A DNA stretch of 64,000 nucleotides from Camarhynchus parvulus (Eukaryota; Chordata; Aves; Passeriformes; Thraupidae), in assembly GCF_901933205.1 (NCBI RefSeq), contig NC_044573.1, positions 32,919,493 through 32,983,492 on the forward strand, written 5' to 3'. The notes under the pieces are model-generated. The model worked only from the letters and a program-made list of their open reading frames with translations, ran no database searches and was not told where the DNA came from. The position numbers and the translations under genes are program-made. Below, piece after piece: positions 22,031 through 36,000 of the stretch; the stretch's first letter is position 1; every line of letters begins with the position of its first letter.

Positions 22031-25000
22031 TATCTGACACTGAATAATGTCGAAACTAGACCATTCTTCCTTTTGGAAATAAAAGGCAAATAGGTGCAAG
22101 ACTTTAGTAAAGCTGCTGGGTATTCTGATTTTCTAATGGTGACAATTATTAAAGCACTAACAATTAGCTCTATTCTTAATTAACCTTCTGGTTGGACCTG
22201 CAGGCTTGATAACAGAGGGACTGCAAGTATGTAATACTTATGGAAAAGAATTGTTTCATAACTCTTATGGACAGCTTTCTATTCTACTTGTGGTTGCTTC
22301 TGGCCTTGATATGATTTAGGACCTCACTGAATATTTTTTAATACTAACTTCCAGTGTGTTGATGAGGGCTATAAAACTTGCTTGTCCCTCATCCATATAA
22401 AAAATTATGGACTTCAGTCTTACTATGAAATGTAATTCTCAGAAAGTCTTGAACATTCTTCTTTCTTCAGTTGGGCAACTGAGAAGAATTGCCTCATTCT
22501 TCTTTGGATTTCAAGGGATCTTTTCTGTCATTTCTGCTTTTTTGTATATGTTTAAAATTGTTGCCTGAGATCACGAGAGATTTTATATTGTATGTTTTTT
22601 CGCAACCTCTTATGAGATGGTAGGATCCAACAGCTTTCTCAGGTCCTTGGAAAGTAAAGATTTGGATAAGAGTGAGTTGAGCTGGTTAATTCTCATAAAT
22701 ACAGTCTGTGGATTTGCAGGACTTTTTTTTGGGTTTTTTTTTTCTGTAAGGAGAAAGTACCTATCCTAGAAAATATGCATAAATTTGTCTAGTAGGAAGC
22801 TTTTCATTTTTGTTATGCTTTGTAATCAAACTTGTGCGCATGTTCTGAAGTGTAACAAAAATCGTAGAGTTCTTCAATTAGAAAGAAAATTTAAAAATCA
22901 AAAAAGGCAAATTACTACTTTTCAGAAGACTTAAAAGGAGGTTCCTGCATCCCAAGGCAAGAGCAGTTACTCATAGGTTATTCCTGAATAGCATTTGTCT
23001 AGACTGTTTATAAAAGAGCTGCAGTGATGAGAGTTCTCCATTCTCCTAAAGCAGTTTGGTCTACTGACTCTTCTACCATCTCTCTACCCAAGACATGTTC
23101 TGGTGTTTTGTTGCAGACAAGAAAAAAAAAATTGAACACATCAAATGGTGAGGTTGCTTTTTGTTCTTGTAACTTTAGTCAAATTTGTTCTAGTGAAGCT
23201 TGAAACCCAAAATTTTTCAAACACTTGGGGGACTCATCATTGTGTGTTTTGAGTGCTGACAAAGAGGTTGTTTGTGTGAAATTTTTGAGAACTGTCATAT
23301 GTTCTACTAAAAGCTACTATTTGTTTCCACACAAACCTCTTGTATTTGGCTACATGACTGAAACGTATTTTTTAAGTAATGTTAAATGTGGAATAGTAGA
23401 GTATGCCTGGCAGTATGTTTATCATTGTTTATTAAAACTGTGAATAAGCAGTATGACTAGGAAGCTTAGAAGTTGAAAATAGCATGTGAAACTTCCTCTT
23501 TAAACCTCACTATTCCTGCTGTTTATAGATGTGAAGATCGTTGTGCCTTTAAATGCCACTGCCACTTGAGAAATGTCACTTCAGTGTCAGAAAGTACAAA
23601 ACCACCGAAGTGTTCGTGCTCAGACATTTTTGTAAATTCAATGAAATTAGATAAACCACCCTGGTATCTGAATACTTCTTGAAGGAAAGCAGACTTAATG
23701 CATTTGAAAAAATAGACCTCTTAATCTGTGTATCTGACACAGAAGAAGAAAGCACGTAGAAAGATATTTTTACCCCTAGTATGTTTTTTTCCCAAGCCAA
23801 GCAGGGCAAACTGAACAGGAGGACATTAATGAGATTCTCTCATGGTGAGGCTGCCCAGTAAAAGGGTTGTACATCAGTCTGTCTTTTGAAGTGATAAACT
23901 TCCAGTGAGTCCATGCTATAAGACAGCACAACAGCATGGGGTGTGTTTTTCTGCAGAGGTGTCAGGTTGGATAATGGAAGCATACATATGAATATCTTTT
24001 TTTCCCTTCCTTTAGAAACAGCAGCATTCCAACTATTATGTTTAACATAAAACACAATGCAGAGCAGAATTCTGTTAGCTGGAATTGGTCTGGCTTTGTG
24101 AGATGATCACAGGAACATGAATTGCCTATCACCTTTGTCTGCTGCTATTTCTTTCTGTAGCAAATTCTGTGCTGGTCAAGCATATCTTCAGCAACTTGGA
24201 CTTTTCTTGTTGTGGTGAGGCAAGGGCACTCTGGTGATAATATTCCAGGCTTCTGTAGGTGTATCTTGGCTTCCACATTAGATGAAAAAGCAAACTGTTG
24301 TAGAGAAGTTGCATTTGCACTTCTCTAAAGAACATATGTGCTCTTTGTTTATTGGCTCCTGTAACAGCATAGTAGACATTGTCCTTTTTCTTGCAAGCTA
24401 ATGAACTCATAATGCTATGTTGTATGTAGTTTTTACATAGAGTCATGTAGATACTGAGTCATTTAGAGTTTCTCCCCCATCACTGAATCTTAATTTTGGT
24501 ATTAATGTTCATAGAATGGGGTCAACCTTTTTCCTTCTATGTGGATGTTAATGGGCAGTGATCGTTTTCACATTGTTTTTTATTAATTTGTAGAAGATTA
24601 TTTATCAATATGAAAAGAGATGCATCACAAGAGAATATTTAAATGATAGTATCTTTACACCAGCTATCAGAAAGATCAACAGATTAATTCTTAAGAAATA
24701 TATGGATTACGTTTAGCTATTCTTTAAATTTTAGTGTTTCTGCAGTTTTCCTCTTTTTGTTCTAATGGTAGAAGCACCAACTCTGTAAACATAATGATTT
24801 TTAAAACTTCATTTTCATGGAATAAATTTTGGATTTTTGGTTTTTGGTTTGTTTTGGGTGGGGGAAGATACTGAAACCCCTACAACAATAAAGAAAACCA
24901 AATTCCTTTAATACTACTTAGTGGCTATTTTTTACCTGTCCTTAAACCTGAGACTTGCTGGATTTCTCCTTTAAAATGATGGGGATTCCACATCTCTAGA

Positions 25001-27671
25001 CAGCCTGTTTGGTTGTTTATATAGAGACCTTTTCTAGACTGAATTGCTATTGCCAGATGAAGTGCTGACCCTTCCTCTCTAAAACTCTTCTCTTGCTGGG
25101 ATCCAGGTTCTCTTGTGTGCATCTTCTTCTGCGTATATGGTACACAAAAAACTCCCCATGATTGTAATTGAATAGTGCCTAGTAGAACATAATGAATTCT
25201 CTTATGCATGGTATACTTGCTGTATATATCTCAGGAGAAAAAGAAAGCTTGGACTCATGGTCAGTTTTGTGTCTGGTATCTCTTTGAGATGCTCTTCATC
25301 ATAACAAAATGACTGGTTAATTCCTATTTCAGATAGATGTGCTTATTTATTCCAAAAGTTTGCAGATAGTCTGTGTTAGTGAATTTTATGTTATTCCTTT
25401 TGGAGCACTTATTGCTACAATTAATTTTGAATTAAATCCTCAAAAATGCTTATAACTGCTTCTAACTGCAGACTATACTGCTGTTGTCATTTATCATCAA
25501 AGTTAATGAAAATATTGCATAGAAGCAACACTGGAAACCAATCTGAAATGCTCATTCATTTTGAATAGAGCAGTGTTGGTGATATAGTGGGGAAGCTGAC
25601 TTTCAAAGAATTAAAATATTAAATTTGTTCTTCAATTAACACAGAAAAATAAATGGCATGAGAATGAGGGAGGGAAATAGTGTCTTTGGCAGAAAAGCTA
25701 TATGAAGCCAATCAAATGGAATAAAAAATCAGTTAACTGTAAACTTTTTGAATCTCAGAAGAAACAACGTTATGACCTGGATTTTTCTGTAAGATACATC
25801 CAAGATCAGTAAATTAAATACTACACTCTATGTTCAGTAAACATTCAAAGAGCCCACCAACTGTTCAGGATAAAGGAGCTGAGTTAGTATGAAAGGTTAA
25901 GGGGCCTGGTAGTGTTTGTGATTTTTGTTTGGTTTTAATGCCCTCTTCAAATTTTAGCCATGACAGGTCAGGAGTGGTCCCATTTCTTACTACTTTTTTT
26001 TTTCCCAAACAGCTATATTTAAGGTTATGTTTCCATAGATAGATGGAAAAAAGTGAGCAACTGAAAAAGTTATCAAAATTATATTAAGTTGTATGAAGTA
26101 CATGAAAGGGAGCACTGACGAGCGTGGGCCTTGTAAAATTGAAGCAATTTCTCTACTGTTTGTCCTAAAGCAAACAAACATACAAGTAATTTTTTCAATA
26201 CAGACGTTTTCTTTTAGCCACTGGACAAGTATTTTCCATTTTATTTTTTATTTGTGCTATAATCACCATGATTACATGTCCCAATTGTATGAATCTGTGT
26301 GGCAACTGAAGCACTTTTATTCATCAAATAACAAGTAACAAACACCTTTAACAAAGGTCAACACAGTTCTACTCAGCGTTGCTTTTATTTCAATTTTGGG
26401 CAACCAGTGAAGGGAGGAAAAATGGACCTATGAAGAAACAAAACAAACATTTTGTTTTTTATGTTTGTTTGTGTTTACAATTCATTTCTGTGGCAAAACA
26501 GTAAATACAGGAACAGCATGTTAATGGTCTTTTAAATATACTTTAAATCACAAGGGACTTTAATTTCATTTTTGTTTATAAATAAGAGTTTCTACTTTTG
26601 TTTTTAGACAGAGCTAAAGTTCATTCTCACAGGATTTAGATTCACTTTGATACCTGCCTAGTGACTTGGTAAACTCAAGAGGAATTGCAAATAGCAGCAT
26701 TGAAAATCAAGAAGATAAAAAATTTCATCTGGGTGGGAGGGGAAATACTTTTAAAAGATCAAGGGCAAGAGTGTTCTAAATTCCTTGAACTAGCTGTTTT
26801 TGGGTTTTCATTCTCTAAGGAGTCCTAAGGGTTGTAGAAAGGAATAGATTTTCAGGGCTACTTTTATTTGGAAAAATACTGAGTTTCAAGCAATAGACCA
26901 AGAAATGTTGTGCTTTCCAGCTTCTCAGCTACAGAGGGACTATCGCTTCAGCCAAATGTTCAAAGGAAGTGAGTTAACATTTTCCATCAGAATGTCAGCT
27001 TCCTCTACAGCAAATATCACTTCTCAAAAGCATCTTTTCTCATTTTTCGCAATCAAATAGGAAACACTTTGTTCAAATGCATGTGTGTTTCTCTTTCCCT
27101 TTGCTGGCTGTTGAAAGGATAAACTGTTTTCTACGGATAGAAGTAAGACGGTGGTGGTAGGACATTCTGTTTTTTTAATTATCACTGATAAAACTAATTC
27201 CTCATTGGATTTGGGCAATTTACTTCAATCTCTTTTGATGCATCATTTGATCTATGAGCTGGGGAAAGCAGCAGGAGTTATTACTTCATGTGACAGAAAG
27301 ACTAAAATGTGAACCTTTCAAATATAATACTGTTTGGGATTATTTTTTTAGTGCTCTAGAACAGGTATCAATAAATCAGCATAACTGTAGTATGGATGTC
27401 TAATAATATCTAGTTCTGATTCTTTCTGCTCTGATTAAAATTCTGTCCTCCTCTTAACCTGTAATTTTGTGTTTAATTCTCTTTGAGAGAAAATTGCTTG
27501 ATTAAGGAGCATCCTTCTAGTGAACAGATGCGTTTTCCAGATAAGTCCTCAGTATCTCCTCTAGAGTTCCCTTTGTCTTTCTGGCGCTCAAGGAAAACCA
27601 ATTATCAACTAATGTGGCTGCCAAAGGAAAATGCAACTTTCATCTCTATGTACAATTCATATTTTTTCTAG

Positions 27672-28400
27672 ACTAGGATAGAATATTTCCATGGGAAGGG
27701 ACCTACTTTTATCACCTTGTCCAACTGCCTGAGCAGCTCGGGGCTGACCAAAAGTTAAAGTGTGTTGCAAAGAGCATTGTCCAAATGCCTCTTAGATGTT
27801 GGGGCATTGACCCCTCTCTAGGGAGCCTGTTCCAGTGTTTGACCACACCCTTACTAAAGAAATGCTTCCTAATGTCCAGTCTGACCTTCCCTGGTGCTGC
27901 TTATGTGTTTTAGGGTAGGCAGTCGTTTTCGTTAGACTGGTATGGCTGGAAGTGGTTAGCCAGTTCTTCAGGTTGGAAGCAGAGATGGAATTGTCCTGGG
28001 TGGTGCTGGCTTTTGCTTTTGTATTACCCAGCTGCTGGTGGCTTGTTGCTCTCTGTGTGCTTCTCTGGAGCTCCTCACCATCTATTTAACCAGGCCTGTA
28101 CTTTGTGTGCTTGTTTGTGAGCATGTTGTTGGAGACAGTGTCAAAAGCCAGTCACAGTAAATCACATCCATTATTCCACCTTCTTCTGCCAAGCAAGTCA
28201 GTGTTTTGTAGAAGCACAACTTACCCATCATAAATCCATGCTGACTGCACTTGATGACCACCTATCCTTCAGATGGTTTGAAAATGCTTTCTGGGCTAAC
28301 TTACTGTAAGACCTTCCAAGGACTGAGGTGAGGCAGAGCAGCCTGTAGCTCCCTAAATCCTTCTTCTTGTGCCTAAATAGCAGTGATGTTTTCTTTTTCC
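27672..28400 (-). mobile_element. CR1 LINE remnant, minus strand, rearranged
   Basis: 27672-27900 is the antisense of the CR1 3' end (gggaagggacctac..., gtccaactgcctgagcagct, ttggggcattgaccc). 28130-28390 is antisense to the reverse-transcriptase palm segment: read on the minus strand it contains DVIYCDW and, after a frame slip, FDTVSN. The 230 bp between the two (27905-28130) is not recognisably CR1, so about 1 kb of the element was lost or replaced. Confidence 0.85.
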
Positions 28401-29653
28401 TTTCTTTGTTTTTTTTTTCCTCAGTCCTTTTAGCAACAATGAAGTTTATGAAGGAATAATTTGGGGAAAATCACTTTATTAATCTTTGTTAGAAATATGT
28501 TTCTATGTATGAAGGAAAGCTTACTTATTCTTTGGAAATTTTTTCCATTTTTCTGCAACTTAATTCTTCTAGCAAGTACAATGAAGGAGTATCTTGTAAA
28601 TTTACCAAGTTTGTATTTCATTTACTCAACTTGTATATGCCAGGAGTTAAGAAAGCCTGGTGAAAACAGGTATCCCAGAATGTACTTTCATTTAAAGGAA
28701 AGTATAGGAACGTGCTGTAGGAGGTTTACCTGAGCTCTTCTATAATACAAGAGTGCTTGCTGGTTCTTGGCTTCACTGTTTAAAACGTGAGCTAAATCTA
28801 GTGAGATGTACATAATGGAGCTGTATTTCGGGTGTATGGTTGCTAAATTAAACAGCAGTATTGCCGTGCTTCTAAAGGCTAAAGATAGGAACTGATACAA
28901 CAATGCTCCTGTAACATGTAGGTCTTCTGCTAAGTTAGTCTTTTTTTGTTCCTGCGAATGTGTCTAATTGCAGCATTGATTGGAGTTGCACCTTCACAAA
29001 AAGGGAAAATTGACTCCTGCTGAGAGTAGGTGGGGGGTTTTGGTTTTTTTATCAACAAACCATCTGCTTCTGTGTATACTGAACACATGTTGAATGTTTT
29101 CTTGAAAATAATGTGACAATTGAGGCAATAAACAAGTTCTACTTCCATCTAATTCTGATAACACAGTTTATCTATCTGCAAGTTTGATCTGATACCATCA
29201 CTGACAGAATTAAAAGTTGTTCTACTTTTATTCCTCCCTGGTTTATTTTTATTTCAGGCAAACTATGATCTTATGTGACAAGAATGCTTTTGTTTTAGCC
29301 ATGGATTTAAAGGAGGGGGGGAAGGGGGACGTGAGGTGGCTTCTGTTTATCTTTTTGTTTTTCTCATTACCTCAGCTGTAACAACAGGAGCACTGTTGTA
29401 AAGATCAGCTGTCTTTTTGCTCAGGTAACTAGAACAGTTATAATTGGATAAGAATACAACTTTATAGGGTTTTTTGTATGTAAACATCCCCCACACTAAG
29501 ACTTTAAATGAGTCAGTGAATGAAAGAAAATTCCCCTTATTTTTAAGCTGTGTCACTTGGCTAATGTGAGTCTTTGTTGGCTGGCACTGGCTGACATTAT
29601 TTATCTGTTGTACTATACCAATTGTAAATGATTCATTCCATTTTATATTTTAG

Positions 29654-30091
29654 GTCTAAAAATATCTGGGGGGAGATTAAGTGGTTCAACAAGTAACGCT
29701 CTAATGGATGACAGAGACTTTCCACCAAATGATCTGCAAATAGACTCAAAGGACAGTCTTCCTACTAACTACAGGGTAGAATGTTTGGCATCTCATTTGA
29801 TTCCTTCAGCTGATGAAAATGAAAATCAACTTGACAGTGATGGGAATGAAGTTCTGACCAGTAGTAGCATTGCTATGGGACGACAGGATAAAGGTGAACA
29901 GGATAACATCAATAATAATGAGAATATGGACAGTGGAGACTGGATCCCAAGCTGCAAGGAAAGTGAGACTGAGAGAAGATCTGTAAATGTCCATATGGAC
30001 CCCCAGCTGGAGGAAAAGCCTGTCGCAGAAAAACAGCCAGGTGGAAAAAGAAGTCCAAGAAGCAAAAGAAGCTCCAATAAAAAATCTAAAG
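29654..30091 (+). CDS. CNST: CNST exon 3 (first coding exon)
   Basis: Acceptor TATTTTAG| at 29652-29653; 50 nt of leader, then the ATG at 29704. Encodes residues 1-129 plus one base, including DENENQLDSDGNEVLTSSS (human DENENQLDGDGHEHLTSSD) and GKRSPRSK. Donor AAAG|GTACTT. The start ATG has C at -3, a weak context. Confidence 0.95.
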
Positions 30092-33000
30092 GTACTTAAT
30101 TTAAAATTCTTTTGTTCTGTTTATTTCAGAAGTTACACTGTAGTTTAAATCTGTGAGCTAATAAGAAATATATTTTAGATGTTGTACTAATTATTTTTAG
30201 CATTTCACTAAAGGTTTGGTGGGTTTTGGTTTGTTTTACATTTTTTTCCCAGAACTGCTACTAGTCTTCAATCAGATTCAACTCTACATGTTTTCACCTT
30301 CTGTATTTTAAACAGTGGCTATGTAACAAATGTGGCACACCAAGTAAACGGGAGTAGAGGGAGGTACACTGTGTCAGTATGGAAACTGGGCTGGTATCCA
30401 AATCAGAATGGACAGAAATTCTGGCATTAGGGTTTTGCTCATTTGAACATCATGGTCGAGTGCAACATTTTGGTGTCCTGATCCCATGTCAACATTTGAA
30501 ATCTGGCTATGAGTACCAAATAGCTTGATCTTGCCCTGCTGTTGTAACATTTACATACATTTTTCAAAGCTTTCCGGATAGAACTAGGTTGTGTTTTTTG
30601 AGTAACAAACTGTTTAAAAATGTGTTCCTATCAATTTTTAAAGTTTCTTTTTCTTTAGATATTTTGGATGTGAATTGGATAAGGAAAATATAATGTTTAT
30701 TGCATGTTCTTATTTGAAATCCTCCTTCCCTTTTTGAAGGAGTAGGATTTAGTGTAACAGAATGTGTTATGTTAGGTTTTTGCCATACATTCCAAAGCTT
30801 ATGTGTCATAGTGCTGTATATATTAATTAAAATCAGTATGTTTCATCCACAGGTTTCTTTGAAAGAACTGCTGATTCATGTGTGCTTTTTTCCATGCATT
30901 TTAAACTAAATAATTTTAAAATACAATTTTCCTCCTAAATGGAAAGTATTTTGTGACCTAGTCATCAAACTGGTTATTATTTTAAGGGATTATAGAATAG
31001 GTAAAGACAGGAAAGGAAGGAAGCCTTGCATTCCATATCTTGTACAAATAGGCAAAATCTGAAAAGAAGAATTATATTTTCTAGTAGAGATAAGAGCATT
31101 CTGAAATCTGCCATTACAGGGAGAATGATTTCTCAATAACTATCTTCAGCACTTAATAAGTAGATTATTTCACCTGTAGATTTAAGTTTTAATAACAGAA
31201 TAAAATAATTCAAATGAGATTGGCAGAATTAATTAAGAACCAGTCATCTGTATGATGGGAATAACAAAAAGCAAGTTGATGAAAAGTTACACATACATGT
31301 TGACATAGGTATCTGAAGCACAATAAGAGGAAGAAAAGGAAAAATCTCACCTAAACACTAGAAATTAAACTTGACTCATATTCTTTCCCCATTAGCTTGT
31401 ATTCTTGTTGAATGAACGGATACAGAAATACTGCAAAATGAGCTGTCCATAGTAGATTGAATTTTAAGACAAAAATTAGAATCCTGAAAATATAGAAAAT
31501 TTCATGGAAAAACCTGGCAATGTAGAAAACCATACAAGAGAACATCCTGTCTGCAAAACTCTTTAGAGTTTTGTTGAATTCTTATTACTAAACTCTTGTT
31601 ACTTTATTAGTAAAGAACTCTGTTAGAGAGGAAGATCAGAATACAAAATTAAATTGTATCTCCCATTGTTTATGGCCTAATATACATTTAGTAATTTTTT
31701 CAATACTCTCACATGATGTTTCTTCTGTTTTCACAGAATGCACTTAACTCTGTCACAATTTCTTGATGTTGCAAATGTCATTATTTTAGTGGCAGTCTTC
31801 CATTTAATTTCCAGCACCAGCTATTTTAAATGATCCCTGAATATCTCATTGCACCCTCTACGTAAAGGTCCAAACTAGCTTTCTTCTCCTTGGACCAACT
31901 CAGAGTTAAAGGACAGAATAATCAAACTAGATAGGAAGATTCCTGAGTGGGTGACAGTGGGAGCATCACACAAGCAAGCTGGAATATCAAACTAAATACT
32001 CTCATGGCGTGTATTGTTGTGATTTTTATGAAAAAATATTTTCAACTATTGAGAAATCATGGATGAGTTACTTTGACTCATAACTAAGGAAGAGATTTAT
32101 GAATCTTTTTCTCTGTAAGCACACCTGTTGTGATTGCTGTTAAATGTTACCATTCTAGAAAAGATGACATTTGACTTCAAAAGCACATTGTTCATATTCC
32201 TCTTCTTGCTAGTCATTAAAGCAATTTATGTAGAAAATTACATTTTAGTCATCTTTGTTTACTTGTGACTTGCTCAGCACAATATTGGTGATTGTCAGAG
32301 AAGCTAATCTATTTTTCTCAAGATGTTTTTACTTTAAAAGAAAGAACAAGTACTAGCACTTGCAATGTGTCTGAAACCCTCTAAATAGTTGTTTGTGAAG
32401 AATAAAGAGTCATAAGTTGGGTTATTATCAGTCTGTATATGTTTGGGATCTGTTGAAGCTAAAATTATCCTAGCTTCTCCTATCAGTAGACTGAAATGCA
32501 AGTTTAACAGTCGCTGTACTTGGTTGAAGAGCCTTCTGATTCAATATTCTTCCCCTGACAGGGGCCAGCAGAGCATTTGTAGGTGAGAGTACAAGGACAA
32601 GGCAAACTTGTAGTGATTTGTTTGCATGTTCTGCTCCCCATCTGCAGCAATCTCAGGACTTCTCCAAGTGGAAATTGACAAACTGTAATACCTTAGAGTA
32701 GATTTGTCACCTGACTTACAGTTGCTTTTTGCATCTCTTTCAGTGTCCTGGAGTAAGCAGTTCTAGGATTTAATCTATTTATTGTTTGAAGAAGCACCTC
32801 CTTTTAGCCCTCATGTTGCTGTAGGAAATTGAGAGGGGATGGACAAGTCTATAGCTCCTAGATCCCAATTTTTTCTCATATTCTTTCTGTATACTCACCA
32901 AAATTTTGAATGTACTATGATTGTATCTGGTATGGAAGGACTGGTGACCAAAGAATACATGCACATGTATTTAACTGAAGAATTTAAACTTTGGTGATTA

Positions 33001-36000
33001 TTCATAATGTTATTCCTTGTAAAGAGTTGTACTAACTTTAGTGTGGTAGAGATAGTGATTCATCAAGTTTAATCTGTTCCGATACATTTTTGTAAAAATG
33101 GACTTCAGGTTATCCATATTCTCTGAAAATAAGTTCATCTTTTTTCAAAAGATGAATATTGTCAAATCATTATATGTTTCCTTAACGTGGTAACCTGCAC
33201 TCAATCTTTTTTTCCCCAAATTAAATTCTGCAGCATATGCTTTTTCTGTAAATTATTCCACTTATTTCTTGCAGCAGCTTGAAGGTGGAGGAAGGAAGGA
33301 AGTGTTTGGAATTGGTGTTGAGGGAAATAAAATATATTAATATAAGATAGTCAAATTACATGATAGTTCAAATAATGTTATTTAGTTTAGGGTTATGTAC
33401 CAAACCAAACAAGATTTTGAGCTTGCTCAGTTAAGTTGTATCTTTACTACCAAACTTTTCTCTCAAAATCTCTTCTCTTAAAAATGACTAGTTTTTAAAT
33501 ACTTGCTGGTCTTTTTTCCTTTTTCCTCAGTAGTTCTTGAATGAATCAGTCTGAAACAGCTTTCTGTATTGGGTACCAAAGAATGTTTAAAAAAAGAAAT
33601 TGCCATATGTTTTCTGTACTAGAAACTGCTGTTACTGGTGACTTAAGCCAGTGCTACTGAATATGAAAATTCAAATTCCTATAAAAAACAGAAGGCAACA
33701 TCCATGATTTTATTTTGATAGCAAATCACTCATACTTGCACCTTGGATTCATCCTCAGGCAGGTAACAAAGAACATCCCAATTTCATATACTTGCAGTAC
33801 TGAAAAAGAGAAAAACCTGAGGCATACTGAAAAAATGTGGGGTTTTATTCAAAAAGTGTGTCAGCATTTGATCTCTTCTAGGCAAACATGGGGCTGCTTC
33901 TGTGAGCTGTTGGGGAAATTGAGAGAAAGTTTGCTTCTGTCCATGTCTTAGGAAACATTGCCACACCCAACTGGGCGTAGAAGGGGTCAGTTGAAACATT
34001 TGTGAGTCTGGCAGAGCAAAAACTTGAACATGGCTCTTTGCCATGGACCTGCTGAGTGCTCTGGCCACTGACTGATGACTTCTGTGTCTTTTTGCAGACA
34101 TTTTCATAAAGGCTTTGGTTCCATTCTGGGGTGTAGTAAATATCAGTGCTTTATAAAGTGAAAAAAATAATCCTTCCTTATTAAAAAAACAGAAATATAT
34201 GTAAGATATCTATCTGCTTTGGACAGTAAGATTGATTGATTCCTGGAAAAAGTAGAGTGCTGTTTTCAAGAATGGGGGAAAAAAATAAATAGGGATCCTA
34301 GCCCATCACATCTTTATGGTGAAATAGCATTACTAAGTGTTACAACAAAAATTCTTTGTTGTAGTGCTACTAAGGCACAAGTATTGTCTTGCGTTGAAAA
34401 TCAAACAAGTTAGAATTAGCCCACATAACTGTAAAGCCTCACTTTCAAAATTAGGGAAGAAATTTGAGGGCAGGATTTGAGTGACAGCTCAACCATATGT
34501 ACAAATAATAATGAACAAATAATAATGCAGTTTATGAACTGTGTGTTAGCAACAGTATCATGAAAACATTAAAATTAGGGTTTTCATGAGAGTTGCTATT
34601 GAGCATGTTGCAGTCAACGTTAATGTTCTGATATGACAGGTGATTATTAACTGCTTTAAAAAGTGCAGCTTGAAGTGACATTTGGTTTCTTTCTTTGTTT
34701 TTCTGAGAGAAAAGGTTTGCCAGAACACGAGGACCCTCTTTTCTGGTTTCATGATAATGTGCTAAACAGGAAGCTGTATTTTTAAAGGCAGCCTTAATTC
34801 CATCTCTAGAAGTATTTCCTGGTTTGTATCTTGCATCCAGTTGTGTCTCTTGTTGCTTTTGGCCCACAGGAAACCCAAATAAATACCGGAAGATCAGACA
34901 TGTGCATTAATTTTGAAAAAGCAATGTTAAGTTACACCCATATTTTTTCTGGCAGTAAGCCCTGTGAAAATAACCACCCACAGAGATTATTAGTAGTCCT
35001 AACTTGGACAGTTTACTAAATAATGAGTTTAAAATAATCAAAACTAAAATGGTGGAGCGTTCCATGGACAAGCTAATGCCTTTCTTAGGTCCCAAATCTT
35101 AAACTGAATCATCATTATTGGGTTTCAGAGGTGATGAAAACAAAGGGGTCTGAAACAGAGTGCCCAAGCTGAGGACACAACGATACTTAAAGTAGTGCCC
35201 TCAGCTGTCCATCTTTCAAATGATAACATGATTTCAGAAAATGCTGATTGGGGAACATTACTCATTATAATTTGAGGTTACTAAAAGTTTATTGTGCACA
35301 TTTCTGTGGCCAAATTCTCTAAATTGTTTTAAACAATTGTGGGAATCTTTTTATGTTCAGTCTTATGCAAGTGTGTGAAATTCAACATTTTATGGAGAAA
35401 TAAAAATGAGTTTATTAACTGTTGGAAGCAGCTGTACTTTTCTCGTTGCTCCTAAGACTGTTATAGGAAGCTGTAATTTATTGCTCTCTGATCTTTGTGA
35501 GAGACTGATCCAATCAGTATATGGGTAGTTGACTTCTCTCATTGCTGCTGTTACTACTACTACTCTACACTTCTTTCTTAATCTCATTTAACATTTTCTC
35601 AAAACTATCACATTCATGATCAAAATACGTAAGTTTTGCATTTCTAACAATAAAATGTGGGATTTGCATCCAGAAAGTTTTTTTCCCTGTAATATTCTTG
35701 TACTGTTATGCTTTACATTATTTTTCATATCTCCACCTGAATGCCTGATGTTTTTTGACTTCTATAAAGCTGGAGACAGGCAACAAAGAGCTGCCAGAGG
35801 TGTACCATGGAGAGCTTAGTTTTCTGTCTAGCAAGAAGTTCTGGGATCTAAATTCAGTTTAGACATCCTTGTGTCATTGTTACCAGCGTAGATCAGCACT
35901 ACTGCCTCTTTCCCTGGGCACTCAAACAAACTATCCAGCTGTGTAGAGGAATCTTCCTTTTCACTCAGTAGGAAAGTCCCCTTAGACACCTCTCTCCTAC

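Larger units (their letters stand above)
17845..29653 (+). other. CNST intron 2 (about 11.8 kb)
   Basis: Long AT-rich intron before the first coding exon. Recognised contents: an MIR-like SINE (about 19.3 kb), a palindromic element (21.65-21.73 kb), an MIR fragment (21.88-22.03 kb) and a CR1 remnant (27.67-28.40 kb). A G-rich plus strand patch lies at about 29312-29330. No coding exon recognised. Confidence 0.7.

Noticed and set aside
33784..34107. 107-codon minus-strand frame in CNST intron 3
   Set aside because: No recognised family, no exon signals that fit a gene, ordinary base composition; likely chance.
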